Assembly: GCF_003026285.1 (NCBI RefSeq)
Contig: NZ_PYOD01000007.1
Span: 124,001 to 188,000 of the forward strand
Length of the DNA stretch: 64,000 bases
Direction of reading: 5' to 3'
DNA from: Photobacterium profundum
GTDB lineage: Bacteria; Pseudomonadota; Gammaproteobacteria; Enterobacterales; Vibrionaceae
Part shown: positions 28,799 to 37,355 of the stretch, piece after piece
How the letters are laid out: each line of letters opens with the position of its first letter
Numbering within the stretch: the stretch's first letter is position 1
Notes under the pieces: model-generated
Databases searched by the model: none
Seen by the model: the letters and a program-made list of their open reading frames with translations, nothing else
Told to the model about the DNA's origin: nothing
Program-made: the position numbers and the translations under genes

Positions 28799-29524
28799 AT
28801 GGCTACTCCACATATTAATGCTGAAATGGGTGATTTTGCTGACGTAGTACTGATGCCGGGTGATCCATTACGCGCGAAGTACATTGCAGAAACTTTTCTA
28901 CAAGACGTAAAAGAAGTATGTAACGTACGTAGTATGTTTGGTTATACCGGTACTTATAAAGGTCGTAAGATCTCTGTTATGGGTCACGGTATGGGTATCC
29001 CTTCTTGTTCTATCTACGCGACAGAGTTAATTAAAGACTTTGGTGTTAAGAAAATTATTCGTGTGGGTAGCTGTGGTGCAGTACGTGATGACGTGAAACT
29101 ACGCGATGTAGTTATCGGCATGGGCGCATCAACAGACTCTAAAGTAAACCGTATCCGTTTTGGCGGCCACGATTTTGCTGCGATTGCTGATTTCGGTATG
29201 GTACAAAATGCCGTTGATGCAGCAAAAGCAAAAGGTATCCCTGTTAAAGTGGGTAACATCTTCTCTGCTGATCTGTTCTACAATCCTGACTTTGAATTTT
29301 TCAAAACGATGGATAAATACGGTATCGTAGGCGTAGAAATGGAAGCGGCTGGTATCTACGGTGTAGCTGCTGAGTTTGGTGCTAAAGCACTGACTATCTG
29401 TACTGTTTCAGACCACATTCTACGTGGTGAAGCGACAACATCTGAAGAGCGTCAACTAACGTTCAATGAAATGATGGAAATCGCACTTGAATCTGTATTG
29501 CTAGGTGATGCAGACGAAGCATAA
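28799..29524 (+). CDS. deoD: Purine nucleoside phosphorylase DeoD-type
   Basis: DeoD phosphorolyses purine (deoxy)nucleosides. The 241-residue sequence is that of the hexameric bacterial type: [27 protein letters not shown] (phosphate-binding G-D-P-x-R), [21 protein letters not shown] (ribose/base site glutamates) and [10 protein letters not shown] with the catalytic aspartate. AAGG (28787-28790) precedes the ATG. It ends the deo block and is followed by a strong terminator. Confidence 0.97.
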   Translation: MATPHINAEMGDFADVVLMPGDPLRAKYIAETFLQDVKEVCNVRSMFGYTGTYKGRKISVMGHGMGIPSCSIYATELIKDFGVKKIIRVGSCGAVRDDVKLRDVVIGMGASTDSKVNRIRFGGHDFAAIADFGMVQNAVDAAKAKGIPVKVGNIFSADLFYNPDFEFFKTMDKYGIVGVEMEAAGIYGVAAEFGAKALTICTVSDHILRGEATTSEERQLTFNEMMEIALESVLLGDADEA

Positions 29525-29560
29525 TTTATCGATAATTCGATAATAGTAAACCAGATATAA

Positions 29561-29592
29561 AAAAGACGACCACGAGGTCGTCTTTTTTTATG
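29561..29592 (+). terminator. Terminator after deoD
   Basis: AAAAGACGACC (29561-29571) pairs with GGTCGTCTTTT (29576-29586) around ACGA, followed by more T. Its A-rich left side makes it a candidate bidirectional terminator for the opposing ahpA gene. Confidence 0.9.
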
Positions 29593-29641
29593 ACTGCAAG
29601 CTAACGGCTAAGTATTCTGGTGTAAATTGGTTGCTTGATTA

Positions 29642-30253
29642 TCAATCTTTAGCATTGGCTGTCAGTAAAAATGGGAAGTGCCAGATGTCTTTACGGCGTC
29701 CGAAGGTGTAAGCCAGCAAGAAGCCGATAAGTAAGGCCGCAATAATGAGCCCTCGAACAATACTGGTCATTTCTTCTATCTGGTTATTGGCATTCTCGAG
29801 TAGTTTACCGTGTTCCAGTGTAATGCGCATAAAACCAATAATATTATCGCCAGAAAAGATGGGTTCTACAATTTGTTGGCGTCCAAAGCTTGCTATCGCT
29901 AAGGGTGTCGATAGCCCAGTGACTTGTTCAAGTGGCATGGCATCTTCGGTTTTCGCAAGGGTAATACCCTCTAAATCATAAATACTGGCATCTAAAATTA
30001 AGGCTTCTTGCGAGACTTGCTGAACAAGGGCTTTTAATTTGTCTTGGTTATTATCGACAACATCTTTTGAAGCACTCTCTGCGGCTTGACGAACAACGAG
30101 GCGAGACAATGACTGTGTTTGTTCACTGAGCACCTCGTAGTTACGTATATTCACATTAGAGCCATACTCCAGCATGGCAACTAAACCACCTAGACTGAAA
30201 ATTAAGACAAATAATTGCCATGCTCGCTGTAATCGTGTTTTTTTTACTTTCAT
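29642..30253 (-). CDS. ytjB: AhpA/YtjB family membrane protein
   Basis: This is a small inner-membrane protein of the YtjB (formerly Smp) family, known as AhpA in Vibrio; its biochemical role is not settled. A membrane segment at about residues 9-27 and a second one at about 165-185 (GLIIAALLIGFLLAYTF) bracket a periplasmic domain of about 135 residues (SQEALILDASIYDLEGI, FGRQQIVEPIFSGDNIIGFMRITLEH), similar in outline to sensor-protein extracellular domains. The ATG at 30253 gives 203 residues; a TTG three codons earlier is also possible. It is divergent from serB, as in E. coli. Confidence 0.82.
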   Translation of the reverse strand: MKVKKTRLQRAWQLFVLIFSLGGLVAMLEYGSNVNIRNYEVLSEQTQSLSRLVVRQAAESASKDVVDNNQDKLKALVQQVSQEALILDASIYDLEGITLAKTEDAMPLEQVTGLSTPLAIASFGRQQIVEPIFSGDNIIGFMRITLEHGKLLENANNQIEEMTSIVRGLIIAALLIGFLLAYTFGRRKDIWHFPFLLTANAKD

Positions 30254-30396
30254 AATAACCAACGTAATTCAGTTATAAGCTTGGTAGAGTAGACGCATAT
30301 TGTCTTATTCTACACTGCAAAATCAAACGATTGCCATATTGGGGCTTGCCCAAACAAATTGCAATAGGGTACTTTGATAGTAACAGCAAAGAGTAA

Positions 30397-30499
30397 CTTG
30401 GGCGTGAAAGTGTCATCAATGGCTATAATAGAATGTAATTGCGCATAGCGTGTCATTATAAATAGCTTGGATTATGAATAAATAACAATCACGCCCAAG
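30397..30499. repeat. Inverted repeat in the ahpA-serB intergenic region
   Basis: CTTGGGCGTGA (30397-30407) and TCACGCCCAAG (30489-30499) are perfect inverted copies 81 bases apart. A related short palindrome TTGGG-GCTTG-CCCAA lies at about 30339-30353. They could be operator sites for looping or the ends of an old inserted piece. Confidence 0.4.
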
Positions 30500-30530
30500 C
30501 TGTTTTTGAATTAAATGGATAGAAACAAAC

Positions 30531-31496
30531 ATGGATGAGCAACAACTACTTAAAATCAAAAAGCACACTTCGCTTAACAAGCGTTTTCCTCAAATATTAG
30601 CGGTACCTAACTTAACCAAGCAGAAAGCATCATGGTTATTGTATGGTCGGCATATTACTGAGCTTGATGTTCATAAGATAGGAGACAGTGCAGGGCAAGA
30701 GCTGGATATTGTCGCAGCATGGAAAGTGGGCTCATACGATGCATTATTGATTGGGAATGAATTAACCGATGAGTATGCAGCAGCTGTCATTAGCCAAAAG
30801 CTGGATTTTTCTCGTACCTCTGATTTGCCCGACCTGCTTGAGCCTGGGCTGATAGTGATGGATATGGATTCCACCGCGATTCAAATCGAATGTATTGATG
30901 AGATTGCTGTTTTAGCTGGGGTTGGTGAACAAGTTGCAGAAGTAACAGAACGTGCAATGCAGGGCGAATTAGATTTTGAGCAAAGCCTTCGTCAGCGTGT
31001 TGAGGCTTTAAAAGGTTCGGATGAATCGATTCTTGAAACTGTTCGTTCAACATTGCCCATGATGCCTGAGTTACGAGAGTTGGTGGCGACATTGCATGGA
31101 TATGGTTGGAAAGTCGCTATTGCATCAGGTGGATTTACCTATTTCTCAGACTACTTAAAAGATGAATTGCACTTAGTGCATGCTCAATCGAATACGCTAG
31201 AAATTGTGGACGGTAAGCTAACAGGTAAAGTGTTAGGTGATGTTGTCGATGCGCAAGCAAAAGCAGATATTCTGTATGAACTTGCTGATGAATATGATAT
31301 TGAACCGCACAATACGGTTGCTGTTGGTGATGGCGCGAATGATTTGGTGATGATGGCTGCTGCAGGTTTAGGGATAGCCTATCATGCGAAACCAAAAGTA
31401 GATGCTGAGGCACCAGTTGCTATTCGTCATGCAGATTTAGGTGGGGTGCTTTGTATCTTATCTGCATCGTTAATGCCTCAAAATGTGAGTTGGTAA
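30531..31496 (+). CDS. serB: Phosphoserine phosphatase
   Basis: SerB dephosphorylates phosphoserine in the last step of serine synthesis. The C-terminal HAD domain has DMDSTAIQIECIDEIA (nucleophile about D111), IASGGFTYFSD and VGDGANDLVMMAAAGLG. The N-terminal region (about 1-100) is the accessory domain present in enteric and Vibrio SerB. Length 321 (E. coli 322). It is the usual neighbour of ytjB (divergent) and radA. It ends at a bidirectional terminator facing plzC. Confidence 0.96.
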   Translation: MDEQQLLKIKKHTSLNKRFPQILAVPNLTKQKASWLLYGRHITELDVHKIGDSAGQELDIVAAWKVGSYDALLIGNELTDEYAAAVISQKLDFSRTSDLPDLLEPGLIVMDMDSTAIQIECIDEIAVLAGVGEQVAEVTERAMQGELDFEQSLRQRVEALKGSDESILETVRSTLPMMPELRELVATLHGYGWKVAIASGGFTYFSDYLKDELHLVHAQSNTLEIVDGKLTGKVLGDVVDAQAKADILYELADEYDIEPHNTVAVGDGANDLVMMAAAGLGIAYHAKPKVDAEAPVAIRHADLGGVLCILSASLMPQNVSW

Positions 31497-31575
31497 CATT
31501 TACTTATCTAGAATAGTTCTTCGGCTACTCTTGCGTATTTCGACATTAATCATTAAAAATCATTAAGCGTCATAA

Positions 31576-31617
31576 ATAAAAAGGGCCATGATATGTCAAC
31601 ATCATGGCCCTTTTTAT
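31576..31617. terminator. Bidirectional terminator between serB and plzC
   Basis: A 17-bp perfect stem (31576-31592 with 31601-31617) with an 8-nt loop, A-rich on one side and T-rich on the other, lies between the converging serB and plzC genes. Confidence 0.92.
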
Positions 31618-31641
31618 GCTTTGTATACTACGCCTAACAAC

Positions 31642-34044
31642 TTAATTAATTTCGAGTCTAACCAGCACTTCATCCGTAACATCGAACATTTCACCACTGC
31701 CAATTAATGACGTAAACTCGACTTCTAATGCGCGTGCACGGTGCATCGTTAAGCGGGCTAATTGCCCTAACTCTTCGCCAATTAATGCCGTCATGGGGTT
31801 TAAAACAGGTACCGCAGTGATACGAATTGCGATGAACTCGCCTTGTTGACGAGCTTTTTTTACAAAATTGATTCGTTGCTCTAAATCATCAAACTCATCT
31901 AACAATTTACTCTCAATATGCTGGACAGAGTCACCTTTACGCTGAACCCAAAGGTAAACTTCATGCACGAATGGTTGACGAATTTCAACCGGACGCATGG
32001 TTTCAGCCAGCATTCGTTGTACCCGATTTTTAAAAATAGGCTGTAACGAAAATCCCTTGCCGTTAGCTAACTGATTAAACAACTTCGCGAGGGCGGGTAA
32101 TGGGAAATTACACCCAATCGCTTTTACGGTGACTTTGTGATTAATCTTTTCAGCAAAATAAGGCACACAGTTTAGACGTGTTAGTAACATTTGGTGCATG
32201 GCTAATAATAGCGGACCTTTGGGTAAGGTTTCTTTGGATAAAAGCAGTTTTTTTTCATTATGATTGATTAATCGTCGTAAAAATTGTTCGCCTTTTAGAG
32301 CTTCTTCACCACTGCCAGACGTTAATTGAATGTTAAGACAGTCTGGACTAATCCTAATGATGCGGTAAGGCATTTTATCTAACGATGAATTTTTATCTAA
32401 CTTGTGTAGTTGGGTAAATTTAATAATGACACTGTCGTCTTTCTTTGCGGCAAGTGGCTGTGCAAGACTGAGGTTTAACCCGCGAGTGGAGAAATCGATA
32501 GAGGCCCCGAGTACATTACCGAGCTCTGGGTGTTGGATCTCTACTGGGGTTTTAAATTTAAAACGATTTTCACTTCGCTGTGGTTTGGGATCGAAAAATA
32601 CGCCTTTTGCTTGGCATATAGGATCGCGTTGGTGTCTAAATACATGCAAAGCTTTTGACGGTAATTGCGATTTAATGCTTAACCTGTAATCTTGCTGTGC
32701 TTGGTCATTGGTTAGGTTTTGCATGACCCCAATATGGGTTAAATGCTGGAACTGTTCCACCATTTCAGGTGCAATATCTTGTAGGCGTTCCAGATCATTC
32801 GATCCGATTGGGTATACCGTTATACGTGTGACTCGCCAGCTCTTACGTGTAGCCCCTATTTGCCAAAAGAGCTGTCGTTGCTCTTGGGTCATCTCTGGCA
32901 GTGCCGCAGAATAGAAAAACTTTTTATGATTATGCTCGTGGTAAAAACTGTAAATCAGAGTACTACATTGCTTCAATCCTGCTTTGCCAAGGGTTGCCAT
33001 CCGTGCTTCTGACAGAAGGTGGTTGATAACAGGCTGGTTGCGTTCGTCGTGCCAATCTTCCCAAATATTTTGATTGTGCTCAGTTAACAGGCTGTATTTT
33101 AGTTCTGTGCCAGAGAAAAATAATGGCAAGCTAGCGGTATGTTTTAAAAAGCAATGCTCATAGCCTTTGGTGCGGGCTTGAATTACTTTGTCTTCATGGT
33201 TATTTCGAGAACGACTAGTGCTCAGGTTTTGATTCAGCTTGATAGTGTCTTTAATTACTTGGTTATCACCCAGTAGCGTTAAGCGTAACCATTTGAAGCT
33301 GTCGTTATCTTTATTATCATCAATGCCAAGAATGCGGTATTCAATATCTTTCGCAAGGCGGGCATCATTGCATTTTTCTGCCAACACAGGAAAACTGGCT
33401 TTCACTGTTTGACCAAGATTATATTTAAAGGCTGATGGTACTTTAAATTTAGCCCCTGAATAGGAAAGATCAGACGTCACCCCATGCACGGCTTGACCAA
33501 AAGGAAGGCGCAGATTCACTTGCGTCGATATTTGCAGGCGGTTTTCGTCACGTGTTAAGTAATGACCAAAACGAATCAGATTGGCATCAAACTGCGTATC
33601 TTGTTTTGTTTTTTCAGTTATTTGTGGTTTGAGTTTTTCTTGATGATGCAGCACGCGAAAGTTATTACGAGTATTGATTAATGCTTCATATAATCCGACT
33701 CGAAATTTGCCTCCGTATACTTTTATGCGTTTGTGATAAGTATTGATCGCGACATCATCTAACCAATGGGTGAGACCGTGGAGCTCATACGGGCGGCATT
33801 CTCCTTTTACTCGACCGCGAAGATCAACGATCTGCTGGCAAGGTGCCATCATACGCTTTATTTCGAGTTTGAGCTGAAGGCGAGTTGGGCCTGTTTCCTC
33901 ATACGTTAGCATTAAAAAGACATCGTCGAAGTCTTCACTATCGTAAACGGGGATGAGTTGCTCGATTAGTCCTTTATATTCGTCCAGTAACATCTTATTT
34001 TCTGATACATTACTTGTGCTTCTATTATCTGCATTTTGCAGCAA
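31642..34044 (-). CDS. plzC: Cyclic-di-GMP-binding protein with two PilZ domains (PlzC-like)
   Basis: This large protein of 800 residues lies next to serB and radA, the position of V. cholerae plzC (VC2344). Two complete PilZ signatures are visible: RDENR at 165-169 with DLSYSG at 192-197, and RSENR at 490-494 with DFSTRG at 517-522. Both RxxxR and (D/N)xSxxG are intact, so two cyclic-di-GMP sites are expected. The remaining regions (about 1-140, 270-480, 560-800) have no domain I recognise. The first codon TTG (34044) or Met18 (33993) may be the start. No signal or membrane segment is seen. Confidence 0.88.
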   Translation of the reverse strand: MLQNADNRSTSNVSENKMLLDEYKGLIEQLIPVYDSEDFDDVFLMLTYEETGPTRLQLKLEIKRMMAPCQQIVDLRGRVKGECRPYELHGLTHWLDDVAINTYHKRIKVYGGKFRVGLYEALINTRNNFRVLHHQEKLKPQITEKTKQDTQFDANLIRFGHYLTRDENRLQISTQVNLRLPFGQAVHGVTSDLSYSGAKFKVPSAFKYNLGQTVKASFPVLAEKCNDARLAKDIEYRILGIDDNKDNDSFKWLRLTLLGDNQVIKDTIKLNQNLSTSRSRNNHEDKVIQARTKGYEHCFLKHTASLPLFFSGTELKYSLLTEHNQNIWEDWHDERNQPVINHLLSEARMATLGKAGLKQCSTLIYSFYHEHNHKKFFYSAALPEMTQEQRQLFWQIGATRKSWRVTRITVYPIGSNDLERLQDIAPEMVEQFQHLTHIGVMQNLTNDQAQQDYRLSIKSQLPSKALHVFRHQRDPICQAKGVFFDPKPQRSENRFKFKTPVEIQHPELGNVLGASIDFSTRGLNLSLAQPLAAKKDDSVIIKFTQLHKLDKNSSLDKMPYRIIRISPDCLNIQLTSGSGEEALKGEQFLRRLINHNEKKLLLSKETLPKGPLLLAMHQMLLTRLNCVPYFAEKINHKVTVKAIGCNFPLPALAKLFNQLANGKGFSLQPIFKNRVQRMLAETMRPVEIRQPFVHEVYLWVQRKGDSVQHIESKLLDEFDDLEQRINFVKKARQQGEFIAIRITAVPVLNPMTALIGEELGQLARLTMHRARALEVEFTSLIGSGEMFDVTDEVLVRLEIN

Positions 34045-34139
34045 ATCTTAAGTGTGTAGTGAGATTAATCGATTAAAAACGTCTTTTAGCCGTAATTTCG
34101 ATAAATATTGAGTGTTTGATCAATAAATTAGGATACAAA

Positions 34140-35519
34140 ATGGCAAAAATGAAGCGCGCTTATGTGTGTAGTGACTGTGGGGCTGATTTTCCTCGTTGGC
34201 AAGGACAGTGCAGCGCATGTGCCGCATGGAACACTATTACCGAGTTTACAGTCCCTAAAACGAAAGCAGCGATAGGCTCTGTTAGCGCAGCAACCAGCTA
34301 TGCAGGTGCTTCAACCAAAGTACAGAAATTGTCTGAAGTCGAAACCAAAGATTTACCGCGTTTTAGTTCAGGTATTGGTGAGTTTGACCGTGTTTTAGGT
34401 GGCGGCATTGTTCCGGGGTCAGTATTACTCTTGTGTGGTGACCCAGGGGCGGGTAAATCAACGTTACTATTGCAAAGTATTGGGGCGGTAGCGGCAATAA
34501 AATCGGCATTGTATGTGTCAGGTGAAGAATCTATTCATCAGATCTCTCAACGTGCAGAGCGATTAAAAACCCAAAACATTGATAAAATTAATGTTGTCGC
34601 TGAAACGTCGGTTGAGCAAGTTTTACATTTAGTGACTCAACTGAAAGCTGAATTCGTTATTATTGATTCGATTCAAACCATGACGGTCGCACACAATGAT
34701 TCTGCAGCAGGAAGCCCAAGCCAAGTCAAAGAATCTGCAGCTGCCTTAACGCGTTTTGCCAAGACGGAAGGCGTCACCTTTTTACTGATTGGTCATATTA
34801 ACAAAGATTCGAATGTGGCTGGCCCTATGCAGCTAATCCACATTGTGGATGGATTGTTTGCTTTATCTTCGACATCAGATGAAAAGTTTCGCGTATTACG
34901 CACTTCTAAAAACCGTTTTGGTGCTGATTCAGAATCGTGCTTCTTTGCAATGACCGAACAAGGCATGAAGCAGGTAAAAAACCCCTCTGCTATTTTTTTG
35001 AGTCGTTCAGATAAGAACCATGCAGGATCAGCCTGTACAACGTTGTGGGAAGGGACACGTCCGTTGTTGGTAGAAATCCAAGCATTGTGTAATAACTCCG
35101 TGACAGAGAACCCTCGTCGCTTATCGGTTGGTTATGACTCTAACCGTTTAGCCATGTCGATTGCCGTATTAGCTAGGCACGGTGGTGTGATGCTGTCAGA
35201 CATGGATATCTTCGTGAACTGCGTCGGTGGGATCAAGATTGAAGAAACCTCTGCTGATTTGGCCGTATTGTTATCTATCTTCTCGAGTTTCAAGAATCAG
35301 CCAATTCCACAGGATGTACTGGTGTTTGGTGAAATCGGTTTGAATGCAGATATTCGCCCGGCAGCGAATGGCATGGAACGTATTCGGGAAGCGGCTAAGC
35401 AGGGCTTTACGCGCGCGATTGTACCGAAGGCGAATGCGAGCCGGAAAATTAACGGTATTGAAATTATTGCGGTAGAAGATTTGCAAGAAGCGTTAGAAGC
35501 CTTTGATCGTGTGTCTTAG
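34140..35519 (+). CDS. radA: DNA repair protein RadA
   Basis: RadA (Sms) is a RecA-like ATPase that drives branch migration during recombination. The order is: four-cysteine zinc finger (CSDCGADFPRWQGQCSAC, residues about 10-27), Walker A (GDPGAGKST), the RadA-specific KNRFG motif, and a Lon-protease-like C-terminal domain without obvious protease function. The ATG at 34140 gives 459 residues (E. coli 460); an in-frame start eight codons upstream is not supported. It is divergent from plzC and next to serB as in other gamma-proteobacteria. Confidence 0.97.
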   Translation: MAKMKRAYVCSDCGADFPRWQGQCSACAAWNTITEFTVPKTKAAIGSVSAATSYAGASTKVQKLSEVETKDLPRFSSGIGEFDRVLGGGIVPGSVLLLCGDPGAGKSTLLLQSIGAVAAIKSALYVSGEESIHQISQRAERLKTQNIDKINVVAETSVEQVLHLVTQLKAEFVIIDSIQTMTVAHNDSAAGSPSQVKESAAALTRFAKTEGVTFLLIGHINKDSNVAGPMQLIHIVDGLFALSSTSDEKFRVLRTSKNRFGADSESCFFAMTEQGMKQVKNPSAIFLSRSDKNHAGSACTTLWEGTRPLLVEIQALCNNSVTENPRRLSVGYDSNRLAMSIAVLARHGGVMLSDMDIFVNCVGGIKIEETSADLAVLLSIFSSFKNQPIPQDVLVFGEIGLNADIRPAANGMERIREAAKQGFTRAIVPKANASRKINGIEIIAVEDLQEALEAFDRVS

Positions 35520-35590
35520 ATTATCAGATACAACTGCCAGTAATATGGCTTGATAAGGGTTCATCGATAGTGACGTATTGATAAGCGATG

Positions 35591-35625
35591 AAAAAAAACG
35601 AGAGCAGATGCTCTCGTTTTTTTAT
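35591..35625. terminator. Terminator after radA
   Basis: CGAGAGC (35599-35605) pairs with GCTCTCG (35610-35616), flanked by runs of A and T, between converging radA and the M23 peptidase gene. Either direction could use it. Confidence 0.9.
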
Positions 35626-35682
35626 CTTTTTTTTTAAGGGCTGGGGGGGATGGTTATAATCATCAACCTGTTCGGTATCACC

Positions 35683-36675
35683 CTAGAGTTTTCGCTCGTC
35701 ACTTGAAACTGCTTGGGTGCTCGCAGTATCGATTGGATCTGCGGGCTGGGGTACGTATGTTAGTTGCACTTGCATTGAAACGACATTGTTGACCATTTCT
35801 AACAGTGCAGCCCATTGTACTGTTTTTTCTTTTTCAAACAGATTATCAAAATTATCAGGTGTCCAATCGACAAACGGGCGAGGGTTAATCGCTCGTCCTA
35901 AGAAGCGGATTTCGTAATGTAAATGCGGACCTGTAGACATGCCTGTATTGCCTGTCCAGCCAATTAAATCTCCCTTACGGACAAACTGTCCTCGTTTTAC
36001 ATTGAACTTACTCATGTGAGAATAAGAACTCGTAAAACCAAGAGAGTGATTCAATTTTAAATGATTGCCGTAGCCTTTGTTACTTGGGCGAACAAGCTCT
36101 ATTACTGCATCTGCGGGGGCATAAATTGCCGCACCTGTATTCGCTGCAAAATCTAACCCGCGGTGACTTTTACGTTTGCCCGTTATTGGATGAATACGGG
36201 TGCCAAAACCGGATGATAGACGGACATCATCGGTAGGGTTACCGTTAGGTATTAAGCGAAATAATGTCCCCCTAACAGCAGAGCTAATTGCCGCACTATC
36301 AATTCGCTGATCGAGAGTAATGTCTTCAGGGCTATCGCCTTGTAAACCTAAAATCGTTTCTACATCATCAACGCGCTGGGTAAGACGCAATAGTTCTGCA
36401 TTCTTATCTGCAAGCTGTTTGGTGAGATTGTCATTTGTGGTGTTTTCAGCTGTCAGTGATTCAGACAGTTGCTCTGCTTGTACATTTAATTGACTTAGTT
36501 GGTAATCAGAAGATTGCGTCTGCTGATAGAGAAAATAAATACTGTAGCCGCCACCTATTAAAAGAGAGAGAAGTACAGTTGATAGCAATACGACATAACG
36601 TTTTTTAAAACGGTTAATACGGTAATGTGAGGTTCCTCGGTTATCTGAAACCGAGATGCATATATTGTCAGACAT
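35683..36675 (-). CDS. M23 family metallopeptidase, membrane-anchored
   Basis: This is a probable peptidoglycan DD-endopeptidase or an activator of one. One membrane segment (about residues 27-50) is followed by a coiled coil (about 55-110) and an M23/LytM domain (about 150-270). The zinc ligands are present: HRGLD (HxxxD), and HLHYE (HxH) after GNTGMSTGP. The domain looks catalytically complete. The 60-residue tail (after INPRPFVDW) is not recognised. The gene starts 16 bases after the small PilZ gene stop, so the two probably form an operon. I cannot assign it to a specific Shy/MepM-type subgroup. Confidence 0.88.
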   Translation of the reverse strand: MSDNICISVSDNRGTSHYRINRFKKRYVVLLSTVLLSLLIGGGYSIYFLYQQTQSSDYQLSQLNVQAEQLSESLTAENTTNDNLTKQLADKNAELLRLTQRVDDVETILGLQGDSPEDITLDQRIDSAAISSAVRGTLFRLIPNGNPTDDVRLSSGFGTRIHPITGKRKSHRGLDFAANTGAAIYAPADAVIELVRPSNKGYGNHLKLNHSLGFTSSYSHMSKFNVKRGQFVRKGDLIGWTGNTGMSTGPHLHYEIRFLGRAINPRPFVDWTPDNFDNLFEKEKTVQWAALLEMVNNVVSMQVQLTYVPQPADPIDTASTQAVSSDERKL

Positions 36676-36691
36676 GATGAATAATTCGTTT

Positions 36692-37072
36692 CTACTGCTC
36701 GTTAATAGATCTTTCTAAGTCGGCAAGTTGTTCTAACTCGCGATGTAATAGTTCATCAGTTCCGATGTTCAATTCGACTAGGCGCTTTAAGTGGCTTGCG
36801 CTATCAATATCCATATGTTGAATACGCATGCGTAAATAATCATTACAGTGTCGAACTAATTGGGTGTCCATGACCAATTCGATATCGCATTCATGTAAGC
36901 AGAAGCGAACGGTGTAGCATGTATCTTGACTCGGCTGCCAGTCTGCTGGGCGGGTTAATAGTATCCCTTGCAACGAGAGATCACAGACATCAGTAGTCCA
37001 TTCATCATTGGCCTGAGAAAGCGTTGCTGATGACTGATAAATAATGCGCATGAAATGACGACGTTCAACCAT
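36692..37072 (-). CDS. Small PilZ-domain protein
   Basis: This 126-residue stand-alone PilZ protein probably binds cyclic-di-GMP. It begins MVERRHFMRI, which provides R5-x3-R9, and the DLSLQG motif (about residues 32-37) supplies (D/N)xSxxG; the short beta-rich core and a C-terminal acidic helix follow. AGAAG precedes the ATG. It lies just upstream of the M23 peptidase, so a regulatory link between cyclic-di-GMP and cell-wall cutting is possible but unproven. Confidence 0.85.
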   Translation of the reverse strand: MVERRHFMRIIYQSSATLSQANDEWTTDVCDLSLQGILLTRPADWQPSQDTCYTVRFCLHECDIELVMDTQLVRHCNDYLRMRIQHMDIDSASHLKRLVELNIGTDELLHRELEQLADLERSINEQ

Positions 37073-37307
37073 AATCTTCTTATTTTTTGAATTATCGTCA
37101 CATAAGTTTAAAGAGAAAAGAGATTTATCTCTAGGAATATGATCACAAATTTATTAAAACCAGTTGCTTATTAATGCAAAGTTAAAGAAATCGGCATTAT
37201 ATCTATGGTTAAGTGATAAAACGAAGCGTTTTGTATTGTTCGATTATGAATGGGAAGGGATATCAAAGGTCTATATTTGTGTTGTTATAAGATTTCCATA
37301 TAAAAAA

Positions 37308-37335
37308 TAAGAGCCGAAATATCAGCTCTTTTTAG
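37308..37335 (-). terminator. Terminator after ettA
   Basis: On the minus strand, AAGAGC and GCTCTT form a stem around about 13 nt, followed by ATTTTT. It lies immediately downstream of ettA. The rest of the 280-base gap towards the PilZ gene shows nothing notable. Confidence 0.6.
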
Positions 37336-37355
37336 TGTTATTAACGGTGACTACA

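Noticed and set aside
32402..32689. Plus-strand frame within plzC
   Set aside because: It is antisense to the second PilZ domain with intact motifs.
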